A stretch of 64,000 nucleotides of DNA from Bacillota bacterium (lineage in GTDB: Bacteria; Bacillota; TC1). Location: the NCBI GenBank assembly GCA_028683955.1, contig JAQUGR010000002.1, positions 1-64,000 on the forward strand, read 5' to 3'. Of the stretch, positions 1-9,087 are shown one piece after another (the stretch's first letter is position 1; the number at the start of each line of letters is the position of its first letter). A program made the position numbers and the translations under genes. The notes under the pieces are model-generated. The model did no database searches. It saw only the letters and a list, made by a program, of their open reading frames with translations, and had not been told where the DNA came from.

Positions 1-28
1 TTAAAAAGACTGGATTTAATCCAGTCTT
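1..28 (-). terminator. Intrinsic terminator of topB
   Basis: Perfect inverted repeat AAGACTGGATT / AATCCAGTCTT (6-16 and 18-28, one-base loop) followed on the minus strand by TTTTT. The first stem arm overlaps the TAA stop of the topoisomerase gene by two bases, so the gene ends inside its own terminator. Confidence 0.85.
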
Positions 29-2072
29 ACTTAAAGGAAAACTCCAATCTCATCAATTCTTTGTTATATACAAGATAACCATCAAACTTCTTACCCTCAT
101 GATTGACAAAACCCTTGATAAAACCAGTCTTACCCTTAGTTATTAAAGTCTTAAGCTGATTGGCCGTCAGGTTCTTCTTGCCCACCTTCTTTAAAATAGC
201 ATACTTACAACCATCCCGATAACCAGAACAATAATATTTCATCTCTCCAATCAAGACAGGCTTTCCGCAAACAGGACAAATATACTCGGATCTATTTTTC
301 TCAACCCCAGTAAACCTGATTTCATTTCTATTACCCTTTAAAGTCTCCAACATATCCAAACACATACTATTAATATCATCAAGAAAACTATTGAAAATAT
401 TCTTATCCTTAATAATCCCATCAAGCCTATACTCTAAATCAGCAGTATAACCAACATCAAGCAGCTTAGAATTCTCAGACTGTAATATTTCAATAATCTG
501 CTTACCCTTATCTGTAATAATAATAGCCTTCTTCTGATCTGTAATATACTCTCTCTTATATAAAGTCTCAATAATAGCACCACGAGTAGCACCAGTACCA
601 ATACCCTTAATTTCCTTTAGTTTTTCTTTAATCTCACCCTCTTCTTCGTTATGAATATTCTTCATCTTCTCCAAAAGAGTAGCCTGCGTAAACAAAGGCT
701 TAGGTTTACTTTCAATTTCTTTTATTTCATACTCTAGTTCATATTCCCCATCAGCAATAATATCCTTATAAGTATGACTAGTATCCTTATAGGTCTTAAG
801 ATAACCTAAATCAATAAGCTCCTTTTCTGAACCCTTTAATACATTCTTATCATCAATAATACCCTCATACTTAATACTACGATACTGATAATCATCACAA
901 TAATTGGCCAAGAAAATAGCCACCACAAGATTGTAAATATTACTCTCCTGTTCAGATAAACCCTGAGGAATGATACCAGTAGGAGTAATACCCTCGTGAG
1001 CCTCTACCTCGCCGATAACCTGCTCATTTATCTTCTTACTAGTAATATGCTCATATCCCTTAAACTTACTAAAATTATCAATCCTGGAATTCAACTTATC
1101 TGCAGTATTTTGAGTAATAAAATTACAATCAGTCCTAGGATAGGAAACAGCCTTATATTTCTCATACAAACTCTGAACAATACTCAAAGTACTATCAGCC
1201 TTATAACTCCAAAAATTATTAGCCAACTTTTGAACATCCAAGATAGTAGGCAACTTTGGAGGAGATTTCTTTTTATCTTCTTTAGTAGAAACTATGTTTA
1301 AAGTCTTAGGCAGACCTAATAACTTCTCTTCAGCTTCATTTCTTTTAGCAACCCTATATTTATCAAGTTCCAATTCAATATCAGTACCCACCACTTTAGC
1401 CTTAATTCCATAATCAATCTTCTTTTGATGTCCTGCATTTTCTTTACAACGATCATATATAAGTTTAAGAGTTGGTGTTTGCACTCTTCCTACAGATAAA
1501 ACACCCCCGCCTCTATACTTACAAGAATAAGCTCTAGTCATATTAAGACCTATAATATAGTCAGACAATGCTCTGCCATAAGCTGACATTTTTAAACCTT
1601 CATAATTTTCACCCAATTCTAAATTGGTGAACTGTTCCTTTATCCCATCCGGAGTTAAATCCTTTATAATCAATCTTTTTACAGGTTTATTAACCTTAAA
1701 ATATGAATAAATATTTTGAAATATTAACTCACCTTCTCTATCAGGGTCAGTTGCATTAATCAGACTCTCAATATCGTCCCTCTTTAATATTCCTTCTATT
1801 GCCTTCAATTGGCTAGTAGTATTAGCATTAGGTTTATAGTTACCAATAATATTTTGTTCATCTATTCTAATAGGCAAATTTGCCAAATTCCACTTTTGAT
1901 ATTTTTGATCAATTTCACCTGGTTCTTTTAATTGAAGTAGATGGCCAACAGCCCAAGTTATTATATACTTATCCCCTTCAAGATAACCATCTTTTCTCAT
2001 AGTTCTATTTTCAATAGCCCCGGCTATATCTCTACCTTGACTTGGTTTTTCTGCAATTATTAGTGTTTTCAT
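27..2072 (-). CDS. topB: DNA topoisomerase III (type IA)
   Basis: This 681-residue protein is a type IA topoisomerase that cleaves and rejoins one DNA strand to relax or decatenate DNA in the cytoplasm. The N-terminal TOPRIM domain shows IIAEKPSQ with Glu8 and the metal-binding DPDREGE at about 109-115. The VGRVQTPTL segment near 195-202 and the catalytic tyrosine in SYPRTD (Tyr311) follow. The C-terminus carries one zinc ribbon (CPVCGKP ... YYCSGYRDGC, about 596-618) that fits TopB rather than TopA. Length is usual for TopB. An AAAGGGAG ribosome site precedes the ATG. It is a single-gene unit with its own terminator. Confidence 0.95.
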   Translation of the reverse strand: MKTLIIAEKPSQGRDIAGAIENRTMRKDGYLEGDKYIITWAVGHLLQLKEPGEIDQKYQKWNLANLPIRIDEQNIIGNYKPNANTTSQLKAIEGILKRDDIESLINATDPDREGELIFQNIYSYFKVNKPVKRLIIKDLTPDGIKEQFTNLELGENYEGLKMSAYGRALSDYIIGLNMTRAYSCKYRGGGVLSVGRVQTPTLKLIYDRCKENAGHQKKIDYGIKAKVVGTDIELELDKYRVAKRNEAEEKLLGLPKTLNIVSTKEDKKKSPPKLPTILDVQKLANNFWSYKADSTLSIVQSLYEKYKAVSYPRTDCNFITQNTADKLNSRIDNFSKFKGYEHITSKKINEQVIGEVEAHEGITPTGIIPQGLSEQESNIYNLVVAIFLANYCDDYQYRSIKYEGIIDDKNVLKGSEKELIDLGYLKTYKDTSHTYKDIIADGEYELEYEIKEIESKPKPLFTQATLLEKMKNIHNEEEGEIKEKLKEIKGIGTGATRGAIIETLYKREYITDQKKAIIITDKGKQIIEILQSENSKLLDVGYTADLEYRLDGIIKDKNIFNSFLDDINSMCLDMLETLKGNRNEIRFTGVEKNRSEYICPVCGKPVLIGEMKYYCSGYRDGCKYAILKKVGKKNLTANQLKTLITKGKTGFIKGFVNHEGKKFDGYLVYNKELMRLEFSFK

Positions 2073-2183
2073 TAATTATATAACTCCCTTTATTAAAAGC
2101 TTTATCTCTTATAAAATTACTTACTTACAAGTTTAACAAATTTTCCGGATTTTTTCATATATAAATTAATATTTATAAGTAAA

Positions 2184-2215
2184 AAAGCAACTAGTAATGG
2201 TTGCCTAGTTGCTTT
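2184..2215 (-). terminator. Terminator downstream of the EF-Ts paralogue
   Basis: An 11-bp perfect stem AAAGCAACTAG / CTAGTTGCTTT (2184-2194 and 2205-2215, 10-base loop) is followed on the minus strand by TTTTTTAC. It lies about 80 bases past the EF-Ts stop. A weaker inverted repeat (about 2266-2297, one mismatch in 12) straddles the EF-Ts stop codon. The same stem arm recurs in a prophage terminator at 35331-35359. Confidence 0.8.
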
Positions 2216-2292
2216 AATATAGTTGGTATATAAATAAATCAGTCAATACCAAATACATTTTATCATTAATTCATGCATTTGAAAAGCATGTA

Positions 2293-3141
2293 TTAATCAA
2301 TAAACATATTTGTACCACAAGCACATTTTAATTTAGCTTCTTCTTTTTCATACCTATAGAACTTATCAATCAACTTAACTTTAGAAAGATTCTCATAATC
2401 CCTATTTAACATCTCTTTAACTGTTAAAGTCTCATCTTTAATATATGCTTGATCCATAAGACAATTTTCCTTATAGAACTTTTCAATTTTACCAATTAAT
2501 ATCTTATCTAAAACCTTCTGTGGTTTTTTTGAAATAACCTCATCACTCTTCAAACTATCAAGAAATTCATTTTTAATAACTTCCATTTCCGGTGCAGAAA
2601 TATCTTCTCTTGAAATATATCTTGGAGCTGAAGCAATTATCTGCATAGCTAAATCCTTACTCAATAAGTCACTATCCATCTTAACTTCTAAATTTAAAAG
2701 AACAGCATATTTACCATTACCATGCATATAGGCAAATGGAGCCAGGCCTTTTAAGCTATTATATCTTTTCAATTTAACATTCTCTCTAAATTTCATAACC
2801 ATTGCTCTAACCATATCATCAATCTTATCATCTTCACCTTTAGCGATTATTTTAGCAATATCTTTTACGCCCTCAAGAAATTCTGGACTTCTTGCCACAA
2901 AATCAGTTTCAGTACTTACCTCTAGGATAACACCTGTCTCTTCAAATACTTCAGCATAAACGATACCCTCTTCAGAATTTCTTTCTGCTTTCTTTTCTTG
3001 AATTTGTAAGCCTCTTTCTTCTAGTAAATTAAAGGCTACCTCCACTACTCCATTAGCTTTTTCCAATTCTTTTTTACAATCCATTATTCCAAAACCTGTT
3101 TTTTCTCTTAAATATTGAATATCTTTTATTTGTATTTTCAT
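2293..3141 (-). CDS. tsf: Translation elongation factor Ts, stand-alone paralogue
   Basis: EF-Ts recycles EF-Tu by expelling GDP. The 282-residue protein starts with the UBA-like signature LREKTGFGIMDCKKEL and has the nucleotide-exchange motif TDFVAR at about 79-84, followed by a recognisable dimerisation core. It ends in an unusual CACGT tail of unknown role. Canonical tsf sits next to rpsB (ribosomal protein S2); here it follows a PadR regulator by one base and shares its promoter, so this is probably a second, conditionally expressed copy (inference). An AAGGAAGG ribosome site lies inside the end of the regulator gene. Whether the genome has another tsf cannot be seen from this window. Confidence 0.9.
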   Translation of the reverse strand: MKIQIKDIQYLREKTGFGIMDCKKELEKANGVVEVAFNLLEERGLQIQEKKAERNSEEGIVYAEVFEETGVILEVSTETDFVARSPEFLEGVKDIAKIIAKGEDDKIDDMVRAMVMKFRENVKLKRYNSLKGLAPFAYMHGNGKYAVLLNLEVKMDSDLLSKDLAMQIIASAPRYISREDISAPEMEVIKNEFLDSLKSDEVISKKPQKVLDKILIGKIEKFYKENCLMDQAYIKDETLTVKEMLNRDYENLSKVKLIDKFYRYEKEEAKLKCACGTNMFID

Positions 3142-3142
3142 T

Positions 3143-3691
3143 TTATTTCCTTCCTTTTACTTCCATTCCTGCTTTTACTTTTTCTATCCATAACAACTCA
3201 TTTTCATATGTGTTTATTATATTTTCACTAATCATTGACCAAAGGTACTCTTCTTGCTTGTTCCTTCTCTTATCTAATCCTTGTCGTCTTTGCATTTCCT
3301 TTTCCATTAATAGTTTCATGCTTACAGATTCTTCATATTGAGATAAGATAGCCATTACATTATCAACCTTCAAATCTCCACTTAAGGCCATCTGAATCAA
3401 GAATTCCTTTTTAAATTCTGGAGGTTCTTTAGGTGATTCCATAATCCATTTGTTAAACTCTTCTATACCCGATGCAGTAATTGTATATATTTTTTTAGAA
3501 GGTGCTCCATCTTGATGTTTTACTTCATTTGTGACAAGTCCCTGATTTTGCAATGCTAAAAGTCCCTTATAGATTTGATTGTTATTACCAGACCAATACA
3601 TAAATGTTGTTTTCTGAATGATTTTTTTTAAATCATATCCTGTCATTGGTTTCCATTTTAATACTCCTAGTATTGTGAAATTGAAAGACAT
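3143..3691 (-). CDS. PadR family transcriptional regulator
   Basis: PadR proteins are winged-helix repressors, usually released by small molecules. The N-terminal part shows the typical ILGVLKWKPMTGYDLKKII start, the YKGLLALQNQGLV recognition region and a wing with KKIYTITASG; the C-terminal half is helical, as in the Vir_act_alpha_C dimerisation domain. The longest frame begins at 3736, but the ATG at 3689-3691 (protein starting MSFNFTIL, 182 residues) has an AAGGGAG site at the right distance and is preferred. A palindromic operator overlapping the promoter lies immediately upstream. It is the first gene of a two-gene operon with the EF-Ts paralogue, which it most likely controls together with itself. 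Confidence 0.88.
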   Translation of the reverse strand: MSFNFTILGVLKWKPMTGYDLKKIIQKTTFMYWSGNNNQIYKGLLALQNQGLVTNEVKHQDGAPSKKIYTITASGIEEFNKWIMESPKEPPEFKKEFLIQMALSGDLKVDNVMAILSQYEESVSMKLLMEKEMQRRQGLDKRRNKQEEYLWSMISENIINTYENELLWIEKVKAGMEVKGRK

Positions 3692-3710
3692 ATTAAACTT
3701 CTCCCTTGCT

Positions 3711-3755
3711 GTTTTAACATAGGTTAATGATAACATATGTTAAAACTATTATCAA
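3711..3755 (-). promoter_or_regulatory. Promoter and palindromic operator of the padR-tsf operon
   Basis: The minus strand reads TTGATA (3750-3755), 17 bases, TATCAT (3727-3732). An 11-bp perfect inverted repeat, GTTTTAACATA (3711-3721) and TATGTTAAAAC (3736-3746), covers the spacer and flanks the -10 box; a 12-bp palindrome TAACATATGTTA (3731-3742) sits within it. The position fits autorepression by the PadR protein, which is inference from layout. Confidence 0.7.
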
Positions 3756-3821
3756 CTTTTATTATTTAAATAATAGCTGTATAGTTAAAAATCCTATATA
3801 ATAAATAATGAGGTAGTTAAT

Positions 3822-4466
3822 ATGAAAATAAAATTAATTCTACGATATATAATCTTTCTAATAGGTATATTCATGATGGGCCTAGGAATTAGCATGACTG
3901 CTAAAACAGGACTTGGCACTACACCAATATCTAGTGTACCCCTTCTATTATCAAGAATCTTTCCACTTAGTTTTGGTACAATGGCTTTTTTATTAAGTCT
4001 TGTCTTTATTATAATAGAATGGCTTATTTTAAGGGAGGATTTCACCAAAGAGCATTATGCTCAGATAATTGTCACACCCTTCTTTGGTTATTTTATAGAT
4101 TTAGGAATGCTAATATTTAAAAATCTAAAACCTGAAACTTATCTTGATAATATTATAGTTTTACTTATTGCTTGTATTTTAATAAGTTTTGGAATATCCC
4201 TGCAAGTTATCGCCAGGGTTCTTATCAATTCTGCAGAAGGTCTAGTAAAGGTTATGGCAGACAAAACTAGATGTAAATTTGGAAATATTAAAATTTTATT
4301 TGATAGTAGTTTGATTTTAATAGCCTTGGTTATTTCCCTTTTGGCTTTTAGAAAAGTAAAGGATGTTAGGGAAGGTACTATAATAGTAGCAATAGCCCTA
4401 GGATCACTTACCAAAGTCTTTTTAAAATTCTTTGATTGGCTTGGTATAGATTGGCTTTATGAATAA
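3822..4466 (+). CDS. YczE/YyaS/YitT-type integral membrane protein
   Basis: A 214-residue membrane protein with about five hydrophobic segments (roughly 8-28, 47-68, 80-100, 110-132 and 155-176). The N-terminal pattern MGLGISMTAKTGLGTTPISSVP is typical of the YczE/YitT-like family of unknown function. It has a GAGG ribosome site and is transcribed divergently from the padR-tsf operon, sharing an 80-100 base intergenic region that also holds the PadR operator, so PadR might affect it too. It converges on the NagZ-like gene with only 28 bases between them and no clear terminator. Transport substrate or role cannot be named. Confidence 0.75.
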   Translation: MKIKLILRYIIFLIGIFMMGLGISMTAKTGLGTTPISSVPLLLSRIFPLSFGTMAFLLSLVFIIIEWLILREDFTKEHYAQIIVTPFFGYFIDLGMLIFKNLKPETYLDNIIVLLIACILISFGISLQVIARVLINSAEGLVKVMADKTRCKFGNIKILFDSSLILIALVISLLAFRKVKDVREGTIIVAIALGSLTKVFLKFFDWLGIDWLYE

Positions 4467-4494
4467 ATAATTAAATAAAAAAATATAATTATTA

Positions 4495-5745
4495 TTACCA
4501 GTCCAACATTTCTTTTTTAAGTTTTAAAATTCTAGTTACTGATTCATTTATTCGTTCCTGGCTTATTTCACCATTATTTACGGCTTCTAATAAACCATCA
4601 TATGCCTTCTCAAAGTTTGCAGGCATTAGTAGCAGGTCAACACCTGCATTTATTGCCTTAAAAGATGCTTCACTAGAACTAAACTTATTACTTATAGCAC
4701 CCATATTTAAAGCATCAGTAATAATAACTCCCTCAAAGCCTAATTCTTTTCTTAAAATACCTTGAATCATCACAGGAGAGAATGAACTTGGTGTACTATC
4801 ACCTATTACATTAGGAACGGAAATATGAGCCATCATAACTATTTGAGCACCTTCAGCTATGCCTTTTTCAAACGGTATAAACTCACAAGCTCTTAATTCC
4901 TCTATCGTCTTCTTAGTAAATACATAACCATCATGGCTATCATTGGTTGTATTCCCATGTCCTGGAAAATGCTTTAAAGTAGTAATAATTTGGTTATCCC
5001 TCAAGCCCTTAATTTCCTCAGCAACATAGTCTGCAACAATATTTGGATCTGATGAGAAAGCCCTATACTTTACTACAATATTTTCAGGATTTGTAAAAAC
5101 ATCGGCTATAGGAGCATAATTAAGATTAAATCCATAATCTTTTAGATATTTACCTATTGTATCCCCTAAAGTATATGCGTCCTGTGGAGTTTTTATTCCG
5201 TTTAAATTTCCAAATGATTTTACGTCAAAATTTTTATTACTTGCTAACCTAGAAACTGTGCCACCTTCTTCATCAATACTAATAAACATTGGTATACCAA
5301 TACTATCTATAGAGTACTCCTGGGTCTTGGAAATCATAGTTCTAATTTGATTTGGTGTTTCTATATTTTTAGAAAAATAGATTAAGCCTCCTACTGGATA
5401 CTTTTCTAAATTTTCTTGAGTGAATTTTGTTGCTGTTGTAATTTCTTCATCCTTACTTAAAGCTTCTGGTGTAATTATAAATAATTGAGCAACTTTTTCC
5501 TCTATTGTCATCTTGTTTAGAATTGCTTGTATTTCTGCCTCATTCCTCTTTTTTTCTGCCTCCACAATTAGGGCATAATCTATTGAATATATCTTATCTC
5601 TATTGGTGTATACCAATATTTTATTAAATATAAATAGTCCAAATAAAACTAAAATAATTCCACTAAATAATAAAATTATCTTTTTTTTAAATCTTTTATT
5701 CTTTAAGTTTTGTTTTTTTTGTTTTCTCACACTGTTTCCAATCAT
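4495..5745 (-). CDS. nagZ: Glycoside hydrolase family 3, NagZ-like beta-N-acetylhexosaminidase
   Basis: NagZ removes N-acetylglucosamine from muropeptides during cell-wall turnover. The 416-residue protein has a basic N-terminus, one membrane anchor (about 22-41), then the GH3 barrel: SIDEEGG near 157, NYAPIADV near 209, the signature KHFPGHGNTTNDSH at 258-271 with the Asp-His pair of the NagZ subgroup, and ITDALNMGAI near 340. The membrane segment suggests it works outside the cell, attached to the membrane, as in other Gram-positives. No strong ribosome site precedes the only plausible ATG. It stands alone, between the YczE-like gene and the terminator of the LacI operon. Confidence 0.88.
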   Translation of the reverse strand: MIGNSVRKQKKQNLKNKRFKKKIILLFSGIILVLFGLFIFNKILVYTNRDKIYSIDYALIVEAEKKRNEAEIQAILNKMTIEEKVAQLFIITPEALSKDEEITTATKFTQENLEKYPVGGLIYFSKNIETPNQIRTMISKTQEYSIDSIGIPMFISIDEEGGTVSRLASNKNFDVKSFGNLNGIKTPQDAYTLGDTIGKYLKDYGFNLNYAPIADVFTNPENIVVKYRAFSSDPNIVADYVAEEIKGLRDNQIITTLKHFPGHGNTTNDSHDGYVFTKKTIEELRACEFIPFEKGIAEGAQIVMMAHISVPNVIGDSTPSSFSPVMIQGILRKELGFEGVIITDALNMGAISNKFSSSEASFKAINAGVDLLLMPANFEKAYDGLLEAVNNGEISQERINESVTRILKLKKEMLDW

Positions 5746-5787
5746 ATATTCTTATTTATAAATATAATTATATCATAATAGAAAAAA

Positions 5788-5814
5788 ACCCTTAAAGCAT
5801 TATACTTTAAGGGT
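5788..5814 (-). terminator. Terminator of the molybdenum hydroxylase-LacI operon
   Basis: The stem ACCCTTAAAG / CTTTAAGGGT (10 bp, 5788-5797 and 5805-5814) is followed on the minus strand by seven T. It ends the operon finishing with the LacI gene. An almost identical stem ends the GGDEF gene at 9642-9672. Confidence 0.85.
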
Positions 5815-5836
5815 CATATCATTAATCTATTTATAA

Positions 5837-6844
5837 TCAGCAAGATTCTCTAATTTTTAAAGTTGGTGAAAATAAAACTTTTTGTATGGGAATATCCTTA
5901 TTATCTATCCTGTCTAGTAATATTTGAGCTGCGGTCTTGCCGATTTCTTCTCCAGGAAAATTAATTGTAGTAATTCCAGGATGATAATAATTAGCCATAG
6001 GTATATTATCACAACTAATTACCGCCAAATCCTCAGGAATTTTATAATTATTTTCTAATAAGTATTTCATGACCCCTATAGCAAGTAAGTCATTAAATGC
6101 AAAAATAACTGTAGGTTTAGGATTTAAAGTTAATAAGCTTTTTACAACATTATATCCACTTTCTATAGAATCATATACTCCATACACTATATTTTCTTCA
6201 TTTATTTTAATTCCTAACTTTTCACTATTTATGAATAATTCCTTTAATCTACGTTTTGTAACGTTGTAATCTTCATTACCGGCTATTACACCAATATTAT
6301 GATGTCCTTTTTTCTGTAAATATTGTAAGGTCAATAATATACTTATTCCTTCATCAATGTATACAGTATCTAAGTGTTTATCTATTGCTCCTGTATCAAT
6401 AACTACTATTGGTGTGTTGCTTAATTTATCAAGAGATTTTTCATAACCTTCTTGAAGAGATGCTGAGCCAAATAGAATTAATCCATCCATAAAAAAATTA
6501 TTGCGGTTTTTATGGATCATATCTATTAAGCCTTCTTGTTTTTTCAGACTTTTTCTATTATTGAATAAGGTAATTATATAACCATATTTCTCTAATATTT
6601 CCTCTGCTCCTTTTGCTATATCAAAAATTATCGGATTAACATCATTAGGTATAATCATTATTATGTTTTTAGTTCTAACTTTTTTTAAATTTCTTGCAAA
6701 GGGGTTTATTTTATAATTATTCTCTTCCATTACTGTTTTAACTTTTATCAATGTTGATTCTTTTACTAATTCTGGATTATTTATCACCCTCGAAACAGTT
6801 GCAACAGAAACATTAGCTAGTTTTGCAATTTTATGAATATTCAT
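5837..6844 (-). CDS. LacI family transcriptional regulator
   Basis: A 335-residue LacI/GalR regulator: the helix-turn-helix IHKIAKLANVSVATVSRVIN at 3-22, the hinge helix NPFARNLKK near 47-56, then a periplasmic-binding-protein-like sensor domain (IIMIIPNDVNPIIF, a TPIVVIDTG segment, GHHNIGVIAG, FAFNDLLAIGVMKYL, CDNIPMANYYHPGITTI). It is the last gene of the operon: its ATG lies inside the end of the molybdopterin subunit gene (14-base overlap), with AAAGGAAAT as ribosome site, so translation is coupled. The ligand is unknown; context suggests the substrate or product of the hydroxylase, such as a purine or N-heterocycle. Confidence 0.92.
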   Translation of the reverse strand: MNIHKIAKLANVSVATVSRVINNPELVKESTLIKVKTVMEENNYKINPFARNLKKVRTKNIIMIIPNDVNPIIFDIAKGAEEILEKYGYIITLFNNRKSLKKQEGLIDMIHKNRNNFFMDGLILFGSASLQEGYEKSLDKLSNTPIVVIDTGAIDKHLDTVYIDEGISILLTLQYLQKKGHHNIGVIAGNEDYNVTKRRLKELFINSEKLGIKINEENIVYGVYDSIESGYNVVKSLLTLNPKPTVIFAFNDLLAIGVMKYLLENNYKIPEDLAVISCDNIPMANYYHPGITTINFPGEEIGKTAAQILLDRIDNKDIPIQKVLFSPTLKIRESC

Positions 6845-9086
6845 TCTTTATTTCCTTTAATATTTTATTAGAAGTTATTGGTAGATCAAGTAATTCACTA
6901 CCAAGAGCATCATTAATCGCATTTACAATAGCTGGAGCAACTGGTACAGTTGCAATTTCACCAATTCCTTTAGCCCCAAAAGGACCGCCAATTTCATTTT
7001 CTTCTATAAGTTTAATTTTAATATTTGGCATATCTTTAGCTTTTGGCATTTTATATTTTTTTAGATTTGCATTTGTAACTCTTCCAGTCTCTTTATCTAT
7101 CAAAATTTCTTCAGAAAGGGCATAGCCTAAGCCCATTTGAATGCCTCCTTCTATTTGACCTTCCAATAACATTGGATTTATAGCTCTACCAACATCACAA
7201 ACTGCTAGGTAATCAACAACTTTAATTTCACCCGTTTGTGTATCAACAATAACCTTGGCAAAGTGTGCACCATATGATCCAACATTTGTTTTAGAGTTAT
7301 AACTATTAGATATTAACATTTTTCTATGTTTATTAATAAAAATATAATGAACTAAACTTTCTCTTGTTATATAACTACTTTCATTATTTTTATTTATAAA
7401 TTTTCCATCTTTTAGATTAATATTTGCAGGTATTGTTTCTAAGACTTCTGCAGCATAAGTAATAAGTTCATTTTTCAACTTATTACATGTTTCAACTATA
7501 GCATTTCCACCCACCCAAGTATTTCTACTGGCAAGTGCCCCTAGATCATAAGGTGTATTTTGGGTATTGGATTCTACAATAGTTATAAGTTCTGGGCTGA
7601 TATCTAAAATTTCTGAAGCCATTTGTTTTAGAATTGTATATGTACCTGCACCTGGGTCACATATACCTAGTGATAATACTGCACTTCCATCTTCTAGAAT
7701 TTGAATCGTGATACCTGCTATATCAGGGAAAAAAGGTACTGATCCATTACCATGGGCTGCAACCGCAAAGCCATATCCAATTTTATATCTATTTTCATTA
7801 TTTTTATTCAAATCACTCTTATAATTTGTCATTTTAAATAATCTATCACCTTCATTTATGCAATCGATTATTCTACAATTACCTAAAGATAAATTTGTTA
7901 GTGGATTTATATCGTAAGGCTTAAATAAATTGTTCTGATAAAGAAGGATTGGATTGATATTTATAGATCTTGCAATTTTAAACATATGTGTTTCGATTGC
8001 TGCAAATATTTGTGGAGCTCCATAACCCCTCATTGCTCCCCCACTTGGTGTATTAGTATATATATTATGACCTATGAATTTAATATTAGGAATATTATAA
8101 ATCATAAAAACTTTTGAACACATTCCTGCTAATACTGTAACTGTATTACTACAATAAGCACCAGCATCTAAAAAAACTTCAATCTCCATCGATTTTATAA
8201 AACCCTTTTTACTGACTATACTAGAGATATTAATTTCTGTAGCGTGTCTTGTACTTGTTGAAACAATTGTTTCTTTTCTATCTAATCGAATTCTCACGGG
8301 TCTTTTTGTTATTTTTGAGAGTAATACAGCAATAGGTTCTAATATTACACCACGTTTTCCTCCAAATGTTCCACCTATTTTGGGTTTAATAACCTGTATC
8401 TTATTAAATGAAAGATTAAATATTTTACCTAATAATAATTGTGTGCTAAATACACCTTGATTTGGTGTCCATACACTTATTTTATTATCCATTGACCAAA
8501 ATGCTGTACATAGATATGTTTCTAATGCACCATGATGTACTTTAGGAGTTTTAATTGTACTTTTCACTTGCATTTCATCTTTATTAATTATACTTTGTGA
8601 AGTTCCAACTTCTTCTATAATATCACTAATCAAATTCCCCTCAGGATGTATTTTATAAGAATTATCATTTATTGCTTCCTTCATATCATATATAGCAGGA
8701 AGTATTTCATATTCAACTTTAATTAAACTAATTGCTTTGGTGGCAATTTCTAAACTTATTGCCGCAACAGCTGCTACTTTATCACCAACAAATCTTACAA
8801 CAGAATCAAAGACCATCTCTGTTTTTGGAGAATCATCATCAATACTTATCATGGCACTATTAAACTTAACTTTAGGACTATTTAAATATGTAACTACAGC
8901 TTCAACGCCTTCTAATGATTCTGCTGCACTTGTATCAATACTAATTATTTTAGCATGAGCTACAGTACTAAAAAGAATTTTACCATATAACATATTTGGT
9001 AAATTAATGTCATCAGTATATAAAGCTGAACCAGTTACTTTTTCAACTGCATCAAATTCAGGATAAGACTTTCCAACGTATTCCAT
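6831..9086 (-). CDS. Xanthine dehydrogenase family, molybdopterin-binding subunit
   Basis: This 751-residue subunit of a molybdenum hydroxylase carries the Mo cofactor and hydroxylates a carbon of an N-heterocycle or aldehyde with water-derived oxygen. The N-terminus (KVTGSALYTDDI) is the a/b hammerhead domain, GGTFGGKRG near 235 is the cofactor motif, MRGYGAPQ follows near 350, and the C-terminal GPFGAKGIGE contains the catalytic glutamate. It starts one base after the [2Fe-2S] subunit and overlaps the LacI gene. No FAD subunit gene lies nearby, so the enzyme is either a two-subunit type or uses a partner from elsewhere. The substrate cannot be decided from sequence. Confidence 0.9.
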   Translation of the reverse strand: MEYVGKSYPEFDAVEKVTGSALYTDDINLPNMLYGKILFSTVAHAKIISIDTSAAESLEGVEAVVTYLNSPKVKFNSAMISIDDDSPKTEMVFDSVVRFVGDKVAAVAAISLEIATKAISLIKVEYEILPAIYDMKEAINDNSYKIHPEGNLISDIIEEVGTSQSIINKDEMQVKSTIKTPKVHHGALETYLCTAFWSMDNKISVWTPNQGVFSTQLLLGKIFNLSFNKIQVIKPKIGGTFGGKRGVILEPIAVLLSKITKRPVRIRLDRKETIVSTSTRHATEINISSIVSKKGFIKSMEIEVFLDAGAYCSNTVTVLAGMCSKVFMIYNIPNIKFIGHNIYTNTPSGGAMRGYGAPQIFAAIETHMFKIARSININPILLYQNNLFKPYDINPLTNLSLGNCRIIDCINEGDRLFKMTNYKSDLNKNNENRYKIGYGFAVAAHGNGSVPFFPDIAGITIQILEDGSAVLSLGICDPGAGTYTILKQMASEILDISPELITIVESNTQNTPYDLGALASRNTWVGGNAIVETCNKLKNELITYAAEVLETIPANINLKDGKFINKNNESSYITRESLVHYIFINKHRKMLISNSYNSKTNVGSYGAHFAKVIVDTQTGEIKVVDYLAVCDVGRAINPMLLEGQIEGGIQMGLGYALSEEILIDKETGRVTNANLKKYKMPKAKDMPNIKIKLIEENEIGGPFGAKGIGEIATVPVAPAIVNAINDALGSELLDLPITSNKILKEIKNEYS

Positions 9087-9087
9087 T

